Positions 1 through 12,942 of a stretch of DNA of 64,000 nucleotides are shown here, piece by piece. The DNA lies in the NCBI GenBank assembly GCA_910574455.1, contig CAJSYZ010000006.1, forward strand, positions 2,284,156-2,348,155, in the 5' to 3' direction. The notes under the pieces were generated by a model. That model saw only the letters and a list, made by a program, of their open reading frames with translations, was not told the origin of the DNA and searched no databases. Origin of the DNA: Trichaptum fuscoviolaceum (lineage: Eukaryota > Basidiomycota > Agaricomycetes > Hymenochaetales > Trichaptaceae). How positions within the stretch are numbered: the first letter of the stretch is position 1; each line of letters begins with the position of its first letter. Both the position numbers and the translations under genes were made by a program.

Positions 1-469
1 GTTGGTGGAACTGGGTAGATTGGTTGGGCGAAGTTTCAGGGCTATTGGTGCAGTACTTGCCGCTCTACATCACTTTTAGTGCTCACCATCTTGGCATTGA
101 GTCACCCCCTCATTCCTCAACATCCATCGATTCGTTCCCGATCTCCTAGCGCACACACGTCGTTCTACACTAGGACACACACCTCACGAAGTTTCGAATG
201 TGGTGGTGACAGTGTGGAGCCAACAAGACCGCCGTGAGCTCAAAACTCAGCGGATCGGCGCGATTGTTGCACGTATGGAAAGGGTGCGACTCGCAGAAGA
301 GAATGGTGTCTTGCGCGCAGAAATCGGCCCAGTAGTTGCTTCGCAATCGTCGAAGAGAGGCGAAAATGTATGGTGAGGGTGAGGTCTGGCACTGATAACA
401 GTCTGAAAGCCCCAAATCGTCTCCAACACAGTAAACCCCTATCCCTCACATACTCTGGTCGCCCTTGTC

Positions 470-985
470 TCCTGGTTGAAGTTTGCCGACTCGAGCAATG
501 CCTGCGGCACTACTGGCTCCCTTGCTGGCCCGCGCGGACGACTGGACCAAACAATCGCCGCTGCGCTACCGCCAACAGTCCTTCTTGGTGTTGCGCCTTC
601 TGCACTGTCTCCTGGTTGGAGTTCGCCGACTCGAGCGATGCCTACGGCGGTATTGCCATCCCCGCTGGCCCGCGCGGACGACTGGAGCAAACAATCGGCG
701 ATGGGTCGCCTCCTTCGCCTTTAGCCACGATTGGCACGGTCATGTATTGCCTTCAAAGCGTCTGCGCTTGCAATCTACGGGCGCAAACCCCATTCCCGCA
801 GTTCTCGCCGTCCTGACATGTCACACGGACGATTGGAGCAAACAATTGGAGGTCACGAGCGGCGTCGCCAACCTCGCCCTCATCCACAACGCCCGACTAC
901 ATGTATTGCCTTCAGAGCGTCTGCGCTTTCGATTGACGGCGCGCACCGCCTCACACCGACGGACGATTGGAGCAAACAATCTGCA
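470..985 (+). repeat. Diverged ~140 bp sub-monomers inside each satellite unit (shown for copy 1)
   Basis: A box of the form GACGAYTGGASCAAACAAT occurs four times per unit, in copy 1 beginning at about 536, 676, 827 and 961, a spacing of 134-151 bp. Flanking words repeat too: CTCCTGGTTG-AGTT-GCCGACTCGAGC at about 476 and 611, and CATGTATTGCCTTCA at 741 and 900. The 1,145 bp unit is therefore a higher-order repeat whose right half grew by duplication of a shorter monomer. The remaining half of the unit shows no clear sub-repeat. Confidence 0.8.
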
Positions 986-1038
986 ACGTTGGGCGGACTG
1001 CAGATACAAAGGTTGACGCTTGCCAATCGGACCGACAA

Positions 1039-1077
1039 CTATGGCACTGCTGGATGAAGTTGCACCCAGTGCCATAG
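1039..1077 (+). other. Perfect 11 bp inverted repeat (hairpin) in every satellite unit
   Basis: CTATGGCACTG at 1039-1049 and CAGTGCCATAG at 1067-1077 are exact inverted complements around a 17-base loop. The structure is present unchanged in every full copy and its 9 bp core survives in the diverged inverted copy (12,156-12,164 and 12,182-12,190). It lies close to the point where sequence similarity between the array and the inverted copy breaks off. Confidence 0.85.
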
Positions 1078-4000
1078 TGGACCTTTGCTTATGGATGCCT
1101 TTCCAACACATCCACCGATTGGATCCCGCTCTAACTTGGAGGATATGTTGGTGGAACTGGGTAGATTGGTTGGGCGAAGTTTCAGGGCTATTGGTGCAGT
1201 ACTTGCCGCTCTACATCACTTTTAGTGCTCACCATCTTGGCATTGAGTCACCCCCTCATTCCTCAACATCCATCGATTCGTTCCCGATCTCCTAGCGCAC
1301 ACACGTCGTTCTACACTAGGACACACACCTCACGAAGTTTCGAATGTGGTGGTGACAGTGTGGAGCCAACAAGACCGCCGTGAGCTCAAAACTCAGCGGA
1401 TCGGCGCGATTGTTGCACGTATGGAAAGGGTGCGACTCGCAGAAGAGAATGGTGTCTTGCGCGCAGAAATCGGCCCAGTAGTTGCTTCGCAATCGTCGAA
1501 GAGAGGCGAAAATGTATGGTGAGGGTGAGGTCTGGCACTGATAACAGTCTGAAAGCCCCAAATCGTCTCCAACACAGTAAACCCCTATCCCTCACATACT
1601 CTGGTCGCCCTTGTCTCCTGGTTGAAGTTTGCCGACTCGAGCAATGCCTGCGGCACTACTGGCTCCCTCGCTGGCCCGCGCGGACGACTGGACCAAACAA
1701 TCGCCGCTGCGCTACCGCCAACAGTCCTTCTTGGTGTTGCGCCTTCTGCACTGTCTCCTGGTTGGAGTTCGCCGACTCGAGCGATGCCTACGGCGGTATT
1801 GCCATCCCCGCTGGCCCGCGCGGACGACTGGAGCAAACAATCGGCGATGGGTCGCCTCCTTCGCCTTTAGCCACGATTGGCACGGTCATGTATTGCCTTC
1901 AAAGCGTCTGCGCTTGCAATCTACGGGCGCAAACCCCATTCCCGCAGTTCTCGCCGTCCTGACATGTCACACGGACGATTGGAGCAAACAATTGGAGGTC
2001 ACGAGCGGCGTCGCCAACCTCGCCCTCATCCACAACGCCCGACTACATGTATTGCCTTCAGAGCGTCTGCGCTTTCGATTGACGGCGCGCACGCCTCACA
2101 CCGACGGACGATTGGAGCAAACAATCTGCAACGTTGGGCGGACTGCAGATACAAAGGTTGACGCTTGCCAATCGGACCGACAACTATGGCACTGCTGGAT
2201 GAAGTTGCACCCAGTGCCATAGTGGACCTTTGCTTATGGATGCCTTTCCAACACATCCACCGATTGGATCCCGCTCTAACTTGGAGGATATGTTGGTGGA
2301 ACTGGGTAGATTGGTTGGGCGAAGTTTCAGGGCTATTGGTGCAGTACTTGCCGCTCTACATCACTTTTAGTGCTCACCATCTTGGCATTGAGTCACCCCC
2401 TCATTCCTCAACATCCATCGATTCGTTCCCGATCTCCTAGCGCACACACGTCGTTCTACACTAGGACACACACCTCACGAAGTTTCGAATGTGGTGGTGA
2501 CAGTGTGGAGCCAACAAGACCGCCGTGAGCTCAAAACTCAGCGGATCGGCGCGATTGTTGCACGTATGGAAAGGGTGCGACTCGCAGAAGAGAATGGTGT
2601 CTTGCGCGCAGAAATCGGCCCAGTAGTTGCTTCGCAATCGTCGAAGAGAGGCGAAAATGTATGGTGAGGGTGAGGTCTGGCACTGATAACAGTCTGAAAG
2701 CCCCAAATCGTCTCCAACACAGTAAACCCCTATCCCTCACATACTCTGGTCGCCCTTGTCTCCTGGTTGAAGTTTGCCGACTCGAGCAATGCCTGCGGCA
2801 CTACTGGCTCCCTCGCTGGCCCGCGCGGACGACTGGACCAAACAATCGCCGCTGCGCTACCGCCAACAGTCCTTCTTGGTGTTGCGCCTTCTGCACTGTC
2901 TCCTGGTTGGAGTTCGCCGACTCGAGCGATGCCTACGGCGGTATTGCCATCCCCGCTGGCCCGCGCGGACGACTGGAGCAAACAATCGGCGATGGGTCGC
3001 CTCCTTCGCCTTTAGCCACGATTGGCACGGTCATGTATTGCCTTCAAAGCGTCTGCGCTTGCAATCTACGGGCGCAAACCCCATTCCCGCAGTTCTCGCC
3101 GTCCTGACATGTCACACGGACGATTGGAGCAAACAATTGGAGGTCACGAGCGGCGTCGCCAACCTCGCCCTCATCCACAACGCCCGACTACATGTATTGC
3201 CTTCAGAGCGTCTGCGCTTTCGATTGACGGCGCGCACGCCTCACACCGACGGACGATTGGAGCAAACAATCTGCAACGTTGGGCGGACTGCAGATACAAA
3301 GGTTGACGCTTGCCAATCGGACCGACAACTATGGCACTGCTGGATGAAGTTGCACCCAGTGCCATAGTGGACCTTTGCTTATGGATGCCTTTCCAACACA
3401 TCCACCGATTGGATCCCGCTCTAACTTGGAGGATATGTTGGTGGAACTGGGTAGATTGGTTGGGCGAAGTTTCAGGGCTATTGGTGCAGTACTTGCCGCT
3501 CTACATCACTTTTAGTGCTCACCATCTTGGCATTGAGTCACCCCCTCATTCCTCAACATCCATCGATTCGTTCCCGATCTCCTAGCGCACACACGTCGTT
3601 CTACACTAGGACACACACCTCACGAAGTTTCGAATGTGGTGGTGACAGTGTGGAGCCAACAAGACCGCCGTGAGCTCAAAACTCAGCGGATCGGCGCGAT
3701 TGTTGCACGTATGGAAAGGGTGCGACTCGCAGAAGAGAATGGTGTCTTGCGCGCAGAAATCGGCCCAGTAGTTGCTTCGCAATCGTCGAAGAGAGGCGAA
3801 AATGTATGGTGAGGGTGAGGTCTGGCACTGATAACAGTCTGAAAGCCCCAAATCGTCTCCAACACAGTAAACCCCTATCCCTCACATACTCTGGTCGCCC
3901 TTGTCTCCTGGTTGAAGTTTGCCGACTCGAGCAATGCCTGCGGCACTACTGGCTCCCTCGCTGGCCCGCGCGGACGACTGGACCAAACAATCGCCGCTGC

Positions 4001-7000
4001 GCTACCGCCAACAGTCCTTCTTGGTGTTGCGCCTTCTGCACTGTCTCCTGGTTGGAGTTCGCCGACTCGAGCGATGCCTACGGCGGTATTGCCATCCCCG
4101 CTGGCCCGCGCGGACGACTGGAGCAAACAATCGGCGATGGGTCGCCTCCTTCGCCTTTAGCCACGATTGGCACGGTCATGTATTGCCTTCAAAGCGTCTG
4201 CGCTTGCAATCTACGGGCGCAAACCCCATTCCCGCAGTTCTCGCCGTCCTGACATGTCACACGGACGATTGGAGCAAACAATTGGAGGTCACGAGCGGCG
4301 TCGCCAACCTCGCCCTCATCCACAACGCCCGACTACATGTATTGCCTTCAGAGCGTCTGCGCTTTCGATTGACGGCGCGCACGCCTCACACCGACGGACG
4401 ATTGGAGCAAACAATCTGCAACGTTGGGCGGACTGCAGATACAAAGGTTGACGCTTGCCAATCGGACCGACAACTATGGCACTGCTGGATGAAGTTGCAC
4501 CCAGTGCCATAGTGGACCTTTGCTTATGGATGCCTTTCCAACACATCCACCGATTGGATCCCGCTCTAACTTGGAGGATATGTTGGTGGAACTGGGTAGA
4601 TTGGTTGGGCGAAGTTTCAGGGCTATTGGTGCAGTACTTGCCGCTCTACATCACTTTTAGTGCTCACCATCTTGGCATTGAGTCACCCCCTCATTCCTCA
4701 ACATCCATCGATTCGTTCCCGATCTCCTAGCGCACACACGTCGTTCTACACTAGGACACACACCTCACGAAGTTTCGAATGTGGTGGTGACAGTGTGGAG
4801 CCAACAAGACCGCCGTGAGCTCAAAACTCAGCGGATCGGCGCGATTGTTGCACGTATGGAAAGGGTGCGACTCGCAGAAGAGAATGGTGTCTTGCGCGCA
4901 GAAATCGGCCCAGTAGTTGCTTCGCAATCGTCGAAGAGAGGCGAAAATGTATGGTGAGGGTGAGGTCTGGCACTGATAACAGTCTGAAAGCCCCAAATCG
5001 TCTCCAACACAGTAAACCCCTATCCCTCACATACTCTGGTCGCCCTTGTCTCCTGGTTGAAGTTTGCCGACTCGAGCAATGCCTGCGGCACTACTGGCTC
5101 CCTCGCTGGCCCGCGCGGACGACTGGACCAAACAATCGCCGCTGCGCTACCGCCAACAGTCCTTCTTGGTGTTGCGCCTTCTGCACTGTCTCCTGGTTGG
5201 AGTTCGCCGACTCGAGCGATGCCTACGGCGGTATTGCCATCCCCGCTGGCCCGCGCGGACGACTGGAGCAAACAATCGGCGATGGGTCGCCTCCTTCGCC
5301 TTTAGCCACGATTGGCACGGTCATGTATTGCCTTCAAAGCGTCTGCGCTTGCAATCTACGGGCGCAAACCCCATTCCCGCAGTTCTCGCCGTCCTGACAT
5401 GTCACACGGACGATTGGAGCAAACAATTGGAGGTCACGAGCGGCGTCGCCAACCTCGCCCTCATCCACAACGCCCGACTACATGTATTGCCTTCAGAGCG
5501 TCTGCGCTTTCGATTGACGGCGCGCACGCCTCACACCGACGGACGATTGGAGCAAACAATCTGCAACGTTGGGCGGACTGCAGATACAAAGGTTGACGCT
5601 TGCCAATCGGACCGACAACTATGGCACTGCTGGATGAAGTTGCACCCAGTGCCATAGTGGACCTTTGCTTATGGATGCCTTTCCAACACATCCACCGATT
5701 GGATCCCGCTCTAACTTGGAGGATATGTTGGTGGAACTGGGTAGATTGGTTGGGCGAAGTTTCAGGGCTATTGGTGCAGTACTTGCCGCTCTACATCACT
5801 TTTAGTGCTCACCATCTTGGCATTGAGTCACCCCCTCATTCCTCAACATCCATCGATTCGTTCCCGATCTCCTAGCGCACACACGTCGTTCTACACTAGG
5901 ACACACACCTCACGAAGTTTCGAATGTGGTGGTGACAGTGTGGAGCCAACAAGACCGCCGTGAGCTCAAAACTCAGCGGATCGGCGCGATTGTTGCACGT
6001 ATGGAAAGGGTGCGACTCGCAGAAGAGAATGGTGTCTTGCGCGCAGAAATCGGCCCAGTAGTTGCTTCGCAATCGTCGAAGAGAGGCGAAAATGTATGGT
6101 GAGGGTGAGGTCTGGCACTGATAACAGTCTGAAAGCCCCAAATCGTCTCCAACACAGTAAACCCCTATCCCTCACATACTCTGGTCGCCCTTGTCTCCTG
6201 GTTGAAGTTTGCCGACTCGAGCAATGCCTGCGGCACTACTGGCTCCCTCGCTGGCCCGCGCGGACGACTGGACCAAACAATCGCCGCTGCGCTACCGCCA
6301 ACAGTCCTTCTTGGTGTTGCGCCTTCTGCACTGTCTCCTGGTTGGAGTTTCGCCGACTCGAGCGATGCCTACGGCGGTATTGCCATCCCCGCTGGCCCGC
6401 GCGGACGACTGGAGCAAACAATCGGCGATGGGTCGCCTCCTTCGCCTTTAGCCACGATTGGCACGGTCATGTATTGCCTTCAAAGCGTCTGCGCTTGCAA
6501 TCTACGGGCGCAAACCCCATTCCCGCAGTTCTCGCCGTCCTGACATGTCACACGGACGATTGGAGCAAACAATTGGAGGTCACGAGCGGCGTCGCCAACC
6601 TCGCCCTCATCCACAACGCCCGACTACATGTATTGCCTTCAGAGCGTCTGCGCTTTCGATTGACGGCGCGCACGCCTCACACCGACGGACGATTGGAGCA
6701 AACAATCTGCAACGTTGGGCGGACTGCAGATACAAAGGTTGACGCTTGCCAATCGGACCGACAACTATGGCACTGCTGGATGAAGTTGCACCCAGTGCCA
6801 TAGTGGACCTTTGCTTATGGATGCCTTTCCAACACATCCACCGATTGGATCCCGCTCTAACTTGGAGGATATGTTGGTGGAACTGGGTAGATTGGTTGGG
6901 CGAAGTTTCAGGGCTATTGGTGCAGTACTTGCCGCTCTACATCACTTTTAGTGCTCACCATCTTGGCATTGAGTCACCCCCTCATTCCTCAACATCCATC

Positions 7001-10000
7001 GATTCGTTCCCGATCTCCTAGCGCACACACGTCGTTCTACACTAGGACACACACCTCACGAAGTTTCGAATGTGGTGGTGACAGTGTGGAGCCAACAAGA
7101 CCGCCGTGAGCTCAAAACTCAGCGGATCGGCGCGATTGTTGCACGTATGGAAAGGGTGCGACTCGCAGAAGAGAATGGTGTCTTGCGCGCAGAAATCGGC
7201 CCAGTAGTTGCTTCGCAATCGTCGAAGAGAGGCGAAAATGTATGGTGAGGGTGAGGTCTGGCACTGATAACAGTCTGAAAGCCCCAAATCGTCTCCAACA
7301 CAGTAAACCCCTATCCCTCACATACTCTGGTCGCCCTTGTCTCCTGGTTGAAGTTTGCCGACTCGAGCAATGCCTGCGGCACTACTGGCTCCCTTGCTGG
7401 CCCGCGCGGACGACTGGACCAAACAATCGCCGCTGCGCTACCGCCAACAGTCCTTCTTGGTGTTGCGCCTTCTGCACTGTCTCCTGGTTGGAGTTCGCCG
7501 ACTCGAGCGATGCCTACGGCGGTATTGCCATCCCCGCTGGCCCGCGCGGACGACTGGAGCAAACAATCGGCGATGGGTCGCCTCCTTTGCCTTTAGCCAC
7601 GATTGGCACGGTCATGTATTGCCTTCAAAGCGTCTGCGCTTGCAATCTACGGGCGCAAACCCCATTCCCGCAGTTCTCGCCGTCCTGACATGTCACACGG
7701 ACGATTGGAGCAAACAATTGGAGGTCACGAGCGGCGTCGCCAACCTCGCCCTCATCCACAACGCCCGACTACATGTATTGCCTTCAGAGCGTCTGCGCTT
7801 TCGATTGACGGCGCGCACGCCTCACACCGACGGACGATTGGAGCAAACAATCTGCAACGTTGGGCGGACTGCAGATACAAAGGTTGACGCTTGCCAATCG
7901 GACCGACAACTATGGCACTGCTGGATGAAGTTGCACCCAGTGCCATAGTGGACCTTTGCTTATGGATGCCTTTCCAACACATCCACCGATTGGATCCCGC
8001 TCTAACTTGGAGGATATGTTGGTGGAACTGGGTAGATTGGTTGGGCGAAGTTTCAGGGCTATTGGTGCAGTACTTGCCGCTCTACATCACTTTTAGTGCT
8101 CACCATCTTGGCATTGAGTCACCCCCTCATTCCTCAACATCCATCGATTCGTTCCCGATCTCCTAGCGCACACACGTCGTTCTACACTAGGACACACACC
8201 TCACGAAGTTTCGAATGTGGTGGTGACAGTGTGGAGCCAACAAGACCGCCGTGAGCTCAAAACTCAGCGGATCGGCGCGATTGTTGCACGTATGGAAAGG
8301 GTGCGACTCGCAGAAGAGAATGGTGTCTTGCGCGCAGAAATCGGCCCAGTAGTTGCTTCGCAATCGTCGAAGAGAGGCGAAAATGTATGGTGAGGGTGAG
8401 GTCTGGCACTGATAACAGTCTGAAAGCCCCAAATCGTCTCCAACACAGTAAACCCCTATCCCTCACATACTCTGGTCGCCCTTGTCTCCTGGTTGAAGTT
8501 TGCCGACTCGAGCAATGCCTGCGGCACTACTGGCTCCCTTGCTGGCCCGCGCGGACGACTGGACCAAACAATCGCCGCTGCGCTACCGCCAACAGTCCTT
8601 CTTGGTGTTGCGCCTTCTGCACTGTCTCCTGGTTGGAGTTCGCCGACTCGAGCGATGCCTACGGCGGTATTGCCATCCCCGCTGGCCCGCGCGGACGACT
8701 GGAGCAAACAATCGGCGATGGGTCGCCTCCTTTGCCTTTAGCCACGATTGGCACGGTCATGTATTGCCTTCAAAGCGTCTGCGCTTGCAATCTACGGGCG
8801 CAAACCCCATTCCCGCAGTTCTCGCCGTCCTGACATGTCACACGGACGATTGGAGCAAACAATTGGAGGTCACGAGCGGCGTCGCCAACCTCGCCCTCAT
8901 CCACAACGCCCGACTACATGTATTGCCTTCAGAGCGTCTGCGCTTTCGATTGACGGCGCGCACGCCTCACACCGACGGACGATTGGAGCAAACAATCTGC
9001 AACGTTGGGCGGACTGCAGATACAAAGGTTGACGCTTGCCAATCGGACCGACAACTATGGCACTGCTGGATGAAGTTGCACCCAGTGCCATAGTGGACCT
9101 TTGCTTATGGATGCCTTTCCAACACATCCACCGATTGGATCCCGCTCTAACTTGGAGGATATGTTGGTGGAACTGGGTAGATTGGTTGGGCGAAGTTTCA
9201 GGGCTATTGGTGCAGTACTTGCCGCTCTACATCACTTTTAGTGCTCACCATCTTGGCATTGAGTCACCCCCTCATTCCTCAACATCCATCGATTTCGTTC
9301 CCGATCTCCTAGCGCACACACGTCGTTCTACACTAGGACACACACCTCACGAAGTTTCGAATGTGGTGGTGACAGTGTGGAGCCAACAAGACCGCCGTGA
9401 GCTCAAAACTCAGCGGATCGGCGCGATTGTTGCACGTATGGAAAGGGTGCGACTCGCAGAAGAGAATGGTGTCTTGCGCGCAGAAATCGGCCCAGTAGTT
9501 GCTTCGCAATCGTCGAAGAGAGGCGAAAATGTATGGTGAGGGTGAGGTCTGGCACTGATAACAGTCTGAAAGCCCCAAATCGTCTCCAACACAGTAAACC
9601 CCTATCCCTCACATACTCTGGTCGCCCTTGTCTCCTGGTTGAAGTTTGCCGACTCGAGCAATGCCTGCGGCACTACTGGCTCCCTTGCTGGCCCGCGCGG
9701 ACGACTGGACCAAACAATCGCCGCTGCGCTACCGCCAACAGTCCTTCTTGGTGTTGCGCCTTCTGCACTGTCTCCTGGTTGGAGTTCGCCGACTCGAGCG
9801 ATGCCTACGGCGGTATTGCCATCCCCGCTGGCCCGCGCGGACGACTGGAGCAAACAATCGGCGATGGGTCGCCTCCTTTGCCTTTAGCCACGATTGGCAC
9901 GGTCATGTATTGCCTTCAAAGCGTCTGCGCTTGCAATCTACGGGCGCAAACCCCATTCCCGCAGTTCTCGCCGTCCTGACATGTCACACGGACGATTGGA

Positions 10001-11885
10001 GCAAACAATTGGAGGTCACGAGCGGCGTCGCCAACCTCGCCCTCATCCACAACGCCCGACTACATGTATTGCCTTCAGAGCGTCTGCGCTTTCGATTGAC
10101 GGCGCGCACGCCTCACACCGACGGACGATTGGAGCAAACAATCTGCAACGTTGGGCGGACTGCAGATACAAAGGTTGACGCTTGCCAATCGGACCGACAA
10201 CTATGGCACTGCTGGATGAAGTTGCACCCAGTGCCATAGTGGACCTTTGCTTATGGATGCCTTTCCAACACACATCCACCGATTGGATCCCGCTCTAACT
10301 TGGAGGATATGTTGGTGGAACTGGGTAGATTGGTTGGGCGAAGTTTCAGGGCTATTGGTGCAGTACTTGCCGCTCTACATCACTTTTAGTGCTCACCATC
10401 TTGGCATTGAGTCACCCCCTCATTCCTCAACATCCATCGATTCGTTCCCGATCTCCTAGCGCACACACGTCGTTCTACACTAGGACACACACCTCACGAA
10501 GTTTCGAATGTGGTGGTGACAGTGTGGAGCCAACAAGACCGCCGTGAGCTCAAAACTCAGCGGATCGGCGCGATTGTTGCACGTATGGAAAGGGTGCGAC
10601 TCGCAGAAGAGAATGGTGTCTTGCGCGCAGAAATCGGCCCAGTAGTTGCTTCGCAATCGTCGAAGAGAGGCGAAAATGTATGGTGAGGGTGAGGTCTGGC
10701 ACTGATAACAGTCTGAAAGCCCCAAATCGTCTCCAACACAGTAAACCCCTATCCCTCACATACTCTGGTCGCCCTTGTCTCCTGGTTGAAGTTTGCCGAC
10801 TCGAGCAATGCCTGCGGCACTACTGGCTCCCTTGCTGGCCCGCGCGGACGACTGGACCAAACAATCGCCGCTGCGCTACCGCCAACAGTCCTTCTTGGTG
10901 TTGCGCCTTCTGCACTGTCTCCTGGTTGGAGTTCGCCGACTCGAGCGATGCCTACGGCGGTATTGCCATCCCCGCTGGCCCGCGCGGACGACTGGAGCAA
11001 ACAATCGGCGATGGGTCGCCTCCTTCGCCTTTAGCCACGATTGGCACGGTCATGTATTGCCTTCAAAGCGTCTGCGCTTGCAATCTACGGGCGCAAACCC
11101 CATTCCCGCAGTTCTCGCCGTCCTGACATGTCACACGGACGATTGGAGCAAACAATTGGAGGTCACGAGCGGCGTCGCCAACCTCGCCCTCATCCACAAC
11201 GCCCGACTACATGTATTGCCTTCAGAGCGTCTGCGCTTTCGATTGACGGCGCGCACGCCTCACACCGACGGACGATTGGAGCAAACAATCTGCAACGTTG
11301 GGCGGACTGCAGATACAAAGGTTGACGCTTGCCAATCGGACCGACAACTATGGCACTGCTGGATGAAGTTGCACCCAGTGCCATAGTGGACCTTTGCTTA
11401 TGGATGCCTTTCCAACACATCCACCGATTGGATCCCGCTCTAACTTGGAGGATATGTTGGTGGAACTGGGTAGATTGGTTGGGCGAAGTTTCAGGGCTAT
11501 TGGTGCAGTACTTGCCGCTCTACATCACTTTTAGTGCTCACCATCTTGGCATTGAGTCACCCCCTCATTCCTCAACATCCATCGATTCGTTCCCGATCTC
11601 CTAGCGCACACACGTCGTTCTACACTAGGACACACACCTCACGAAGTTTCGAATGTGGTGGTGACAGTGTGGAGCCAACAAGACCGCCGTGAGCTCAAAA
11701 CTCAGCGGATCGGCGCGATTGTTGCACGTATGGAAAGGGTGCGACTCGCAGAAGAGAATGGTGTCTTGCGCGCAGAAATCGGCCCAGTAGTTGCTTCGCA
11801 ATCGTCGAAGAGAGGCGAAAATGTATGGTGAGGGTGAGGTCTGGCACTGATAACAGTCTCAAAGCCCCAAATCTTTGCCGATACG

Positions 11886-12942
11886 TTCGAAACTTCGTGA
11901 GGTGTATTTCCTAGTGTAGGAAAACATGTGTGCGCAAGGAGAACGCGAACGAATCGACAGATGTTGAGGAATGAGGGGGTGACTCAATGCCAATATGGTG
12001 AGCACTAAAAGTGATGTAGAGCGACAAGTACTGCACCGATAGCCCTGAAACTTCGCCCAACCAATCTACCCAGTCCCGACAACATATCCTCCAAGATTTA
12101 TCGAAATCCGATCAGTGGATGTATTGGAAAAGCGTCCGAAAAGGATGGCTCCTGTATGGCACTGGGTGCAACTTCATCCAGCAGTGCCATGCTGGGTTCA
12201 ACACATGTCGGTAAGGGATTTTCGACTTTGAACTCCCGTAAATGGTCGCAGGTGTGCGCGGATGCCGCTCCTGCGACTGTTACACTTGTTGGAATAGAAA
12301 GCGATTCCAAAGACGAGCCATAACGATGTAGAAGAATGGTGGAGTAGCGCAGGTGTCGATCGAGGTCAAGTGTGATGCGCAGGCGTGCAATGCATCACCA
12401 GGCTGGCGGCCGCGTTCTGTCTTGCGGTTTACCGCGCAGGCGAGGGAAGAGTGAGAGTGAACAGCGTGTTGTACGCCTCCTGTGAGGTCCGTAAAGTAAA
12501 GGCGGCAGATGGCAATAGAGATTGTTTGCTCCAATCGTCCGTGTGACGTGTCAGGATGGCGAGAACTGCGGGAATGGGGTTTGCGCCCGTAGATTGCAAG
12601 CGCAGATGCTTTGAAGGCAATACATGACCGTGCCAATCGTGGCTAAAGGCGAAGGAGGCGACCCGTCGCCGATTGTTTGCTCCAGTCGTCCGTGCGGGCC
12701 AGCGGGGATGGCAATACCGCCGTAGGCATCGCTCGAGTCGGCGAACTCCAACCAGGAGACATAGGAGAGCGGCAGCGCGCCAGCGATTGTTTGGTCCAGT
12801 CGTCCGCGCGGGCTAGCGGGAGTGCCAGTAGTGCCGCAGGCATTGCTCGAGTCGGCAAACTTCAACCAGGAGACGACGGCAACCAGAGTAAGTTGCGAGA
12901 ATGATCTTCGGGATGTCAAATGAGAGGAATAGGGGTTTACTA
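11886..12942 (-). repeat. Diverged inverted copy of the satellite unit bounding the array
   Basis: From 11,886 the sequence is recognisably the reverse complement of the unit (for example TTCGAAACTTCGTGAGGTG, then the GATGTTGAGGAATGAGGGGG block). Similarity covers about 11,886-12,191 and 12,514-12,942. The middle 12,192-12,513 is replaced by unrelated sequence. Divergence is far higher than among array copies, so this copy has escaped homogenisation. The array thus ends in a tail-to-tail inversion. Confidence 0.9.

Larger units (their letters stand above)
1..11873 (+). repeat. Tandem satellite array, ~1,145 bp unit, ten full copies plus a partial
   Basis: Direct head-to-tail repeat. Taking the recurring GTTGGTGGAACTGGGTAG as origin, copies run 1-1146, 1147-2291, 2292-3436, 3437-4581, 4582-5726, 5727-6872, 6873-8017, 8018-9162, 9163-10310, 10311-11455, and a partial 11456-11873. 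Units differ by a handful of substitutions and 1-2 base indels: an extra C near 948, an extra T near 6349, an extra T near 9293, an extra CA near 10270. Several overlapping reading frames of 60-197 codons recur in every copy on both strands, but none looks like a known protein and the 1-base indels shift or fuse them without consequence, so I treat the unit as non-coding. The array is cut by the left window edge, so its real size is unknown. It could be subtelomeric, centromeric or an isolated satellite; no telomere repeat is seen. Confidence 0.97.

Noticed and set aside
370..1016. Recurring open frames of 148-197 codons within each satellite unit, some overlapping on both strands
   Set aside because: They repeat because the unit repeats. 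They have low-complexity or biased content, overlap one another in several frames, and single-base indels in copies 1, 6 and 9 change them freely. No family resemblance was seen.
9036..9539. 167-codon frame spanning a satellite junction
   Set aside because: Created by the single extra T near 9,293, which fuses two frames that stop in other copies.
1..11873. CRISPR array or rDNA repeat
   Set aside because: Unit length and absence of short direct repeats with unique spacers exclude CRISPR; no rRNA-like conserved text was recognised.
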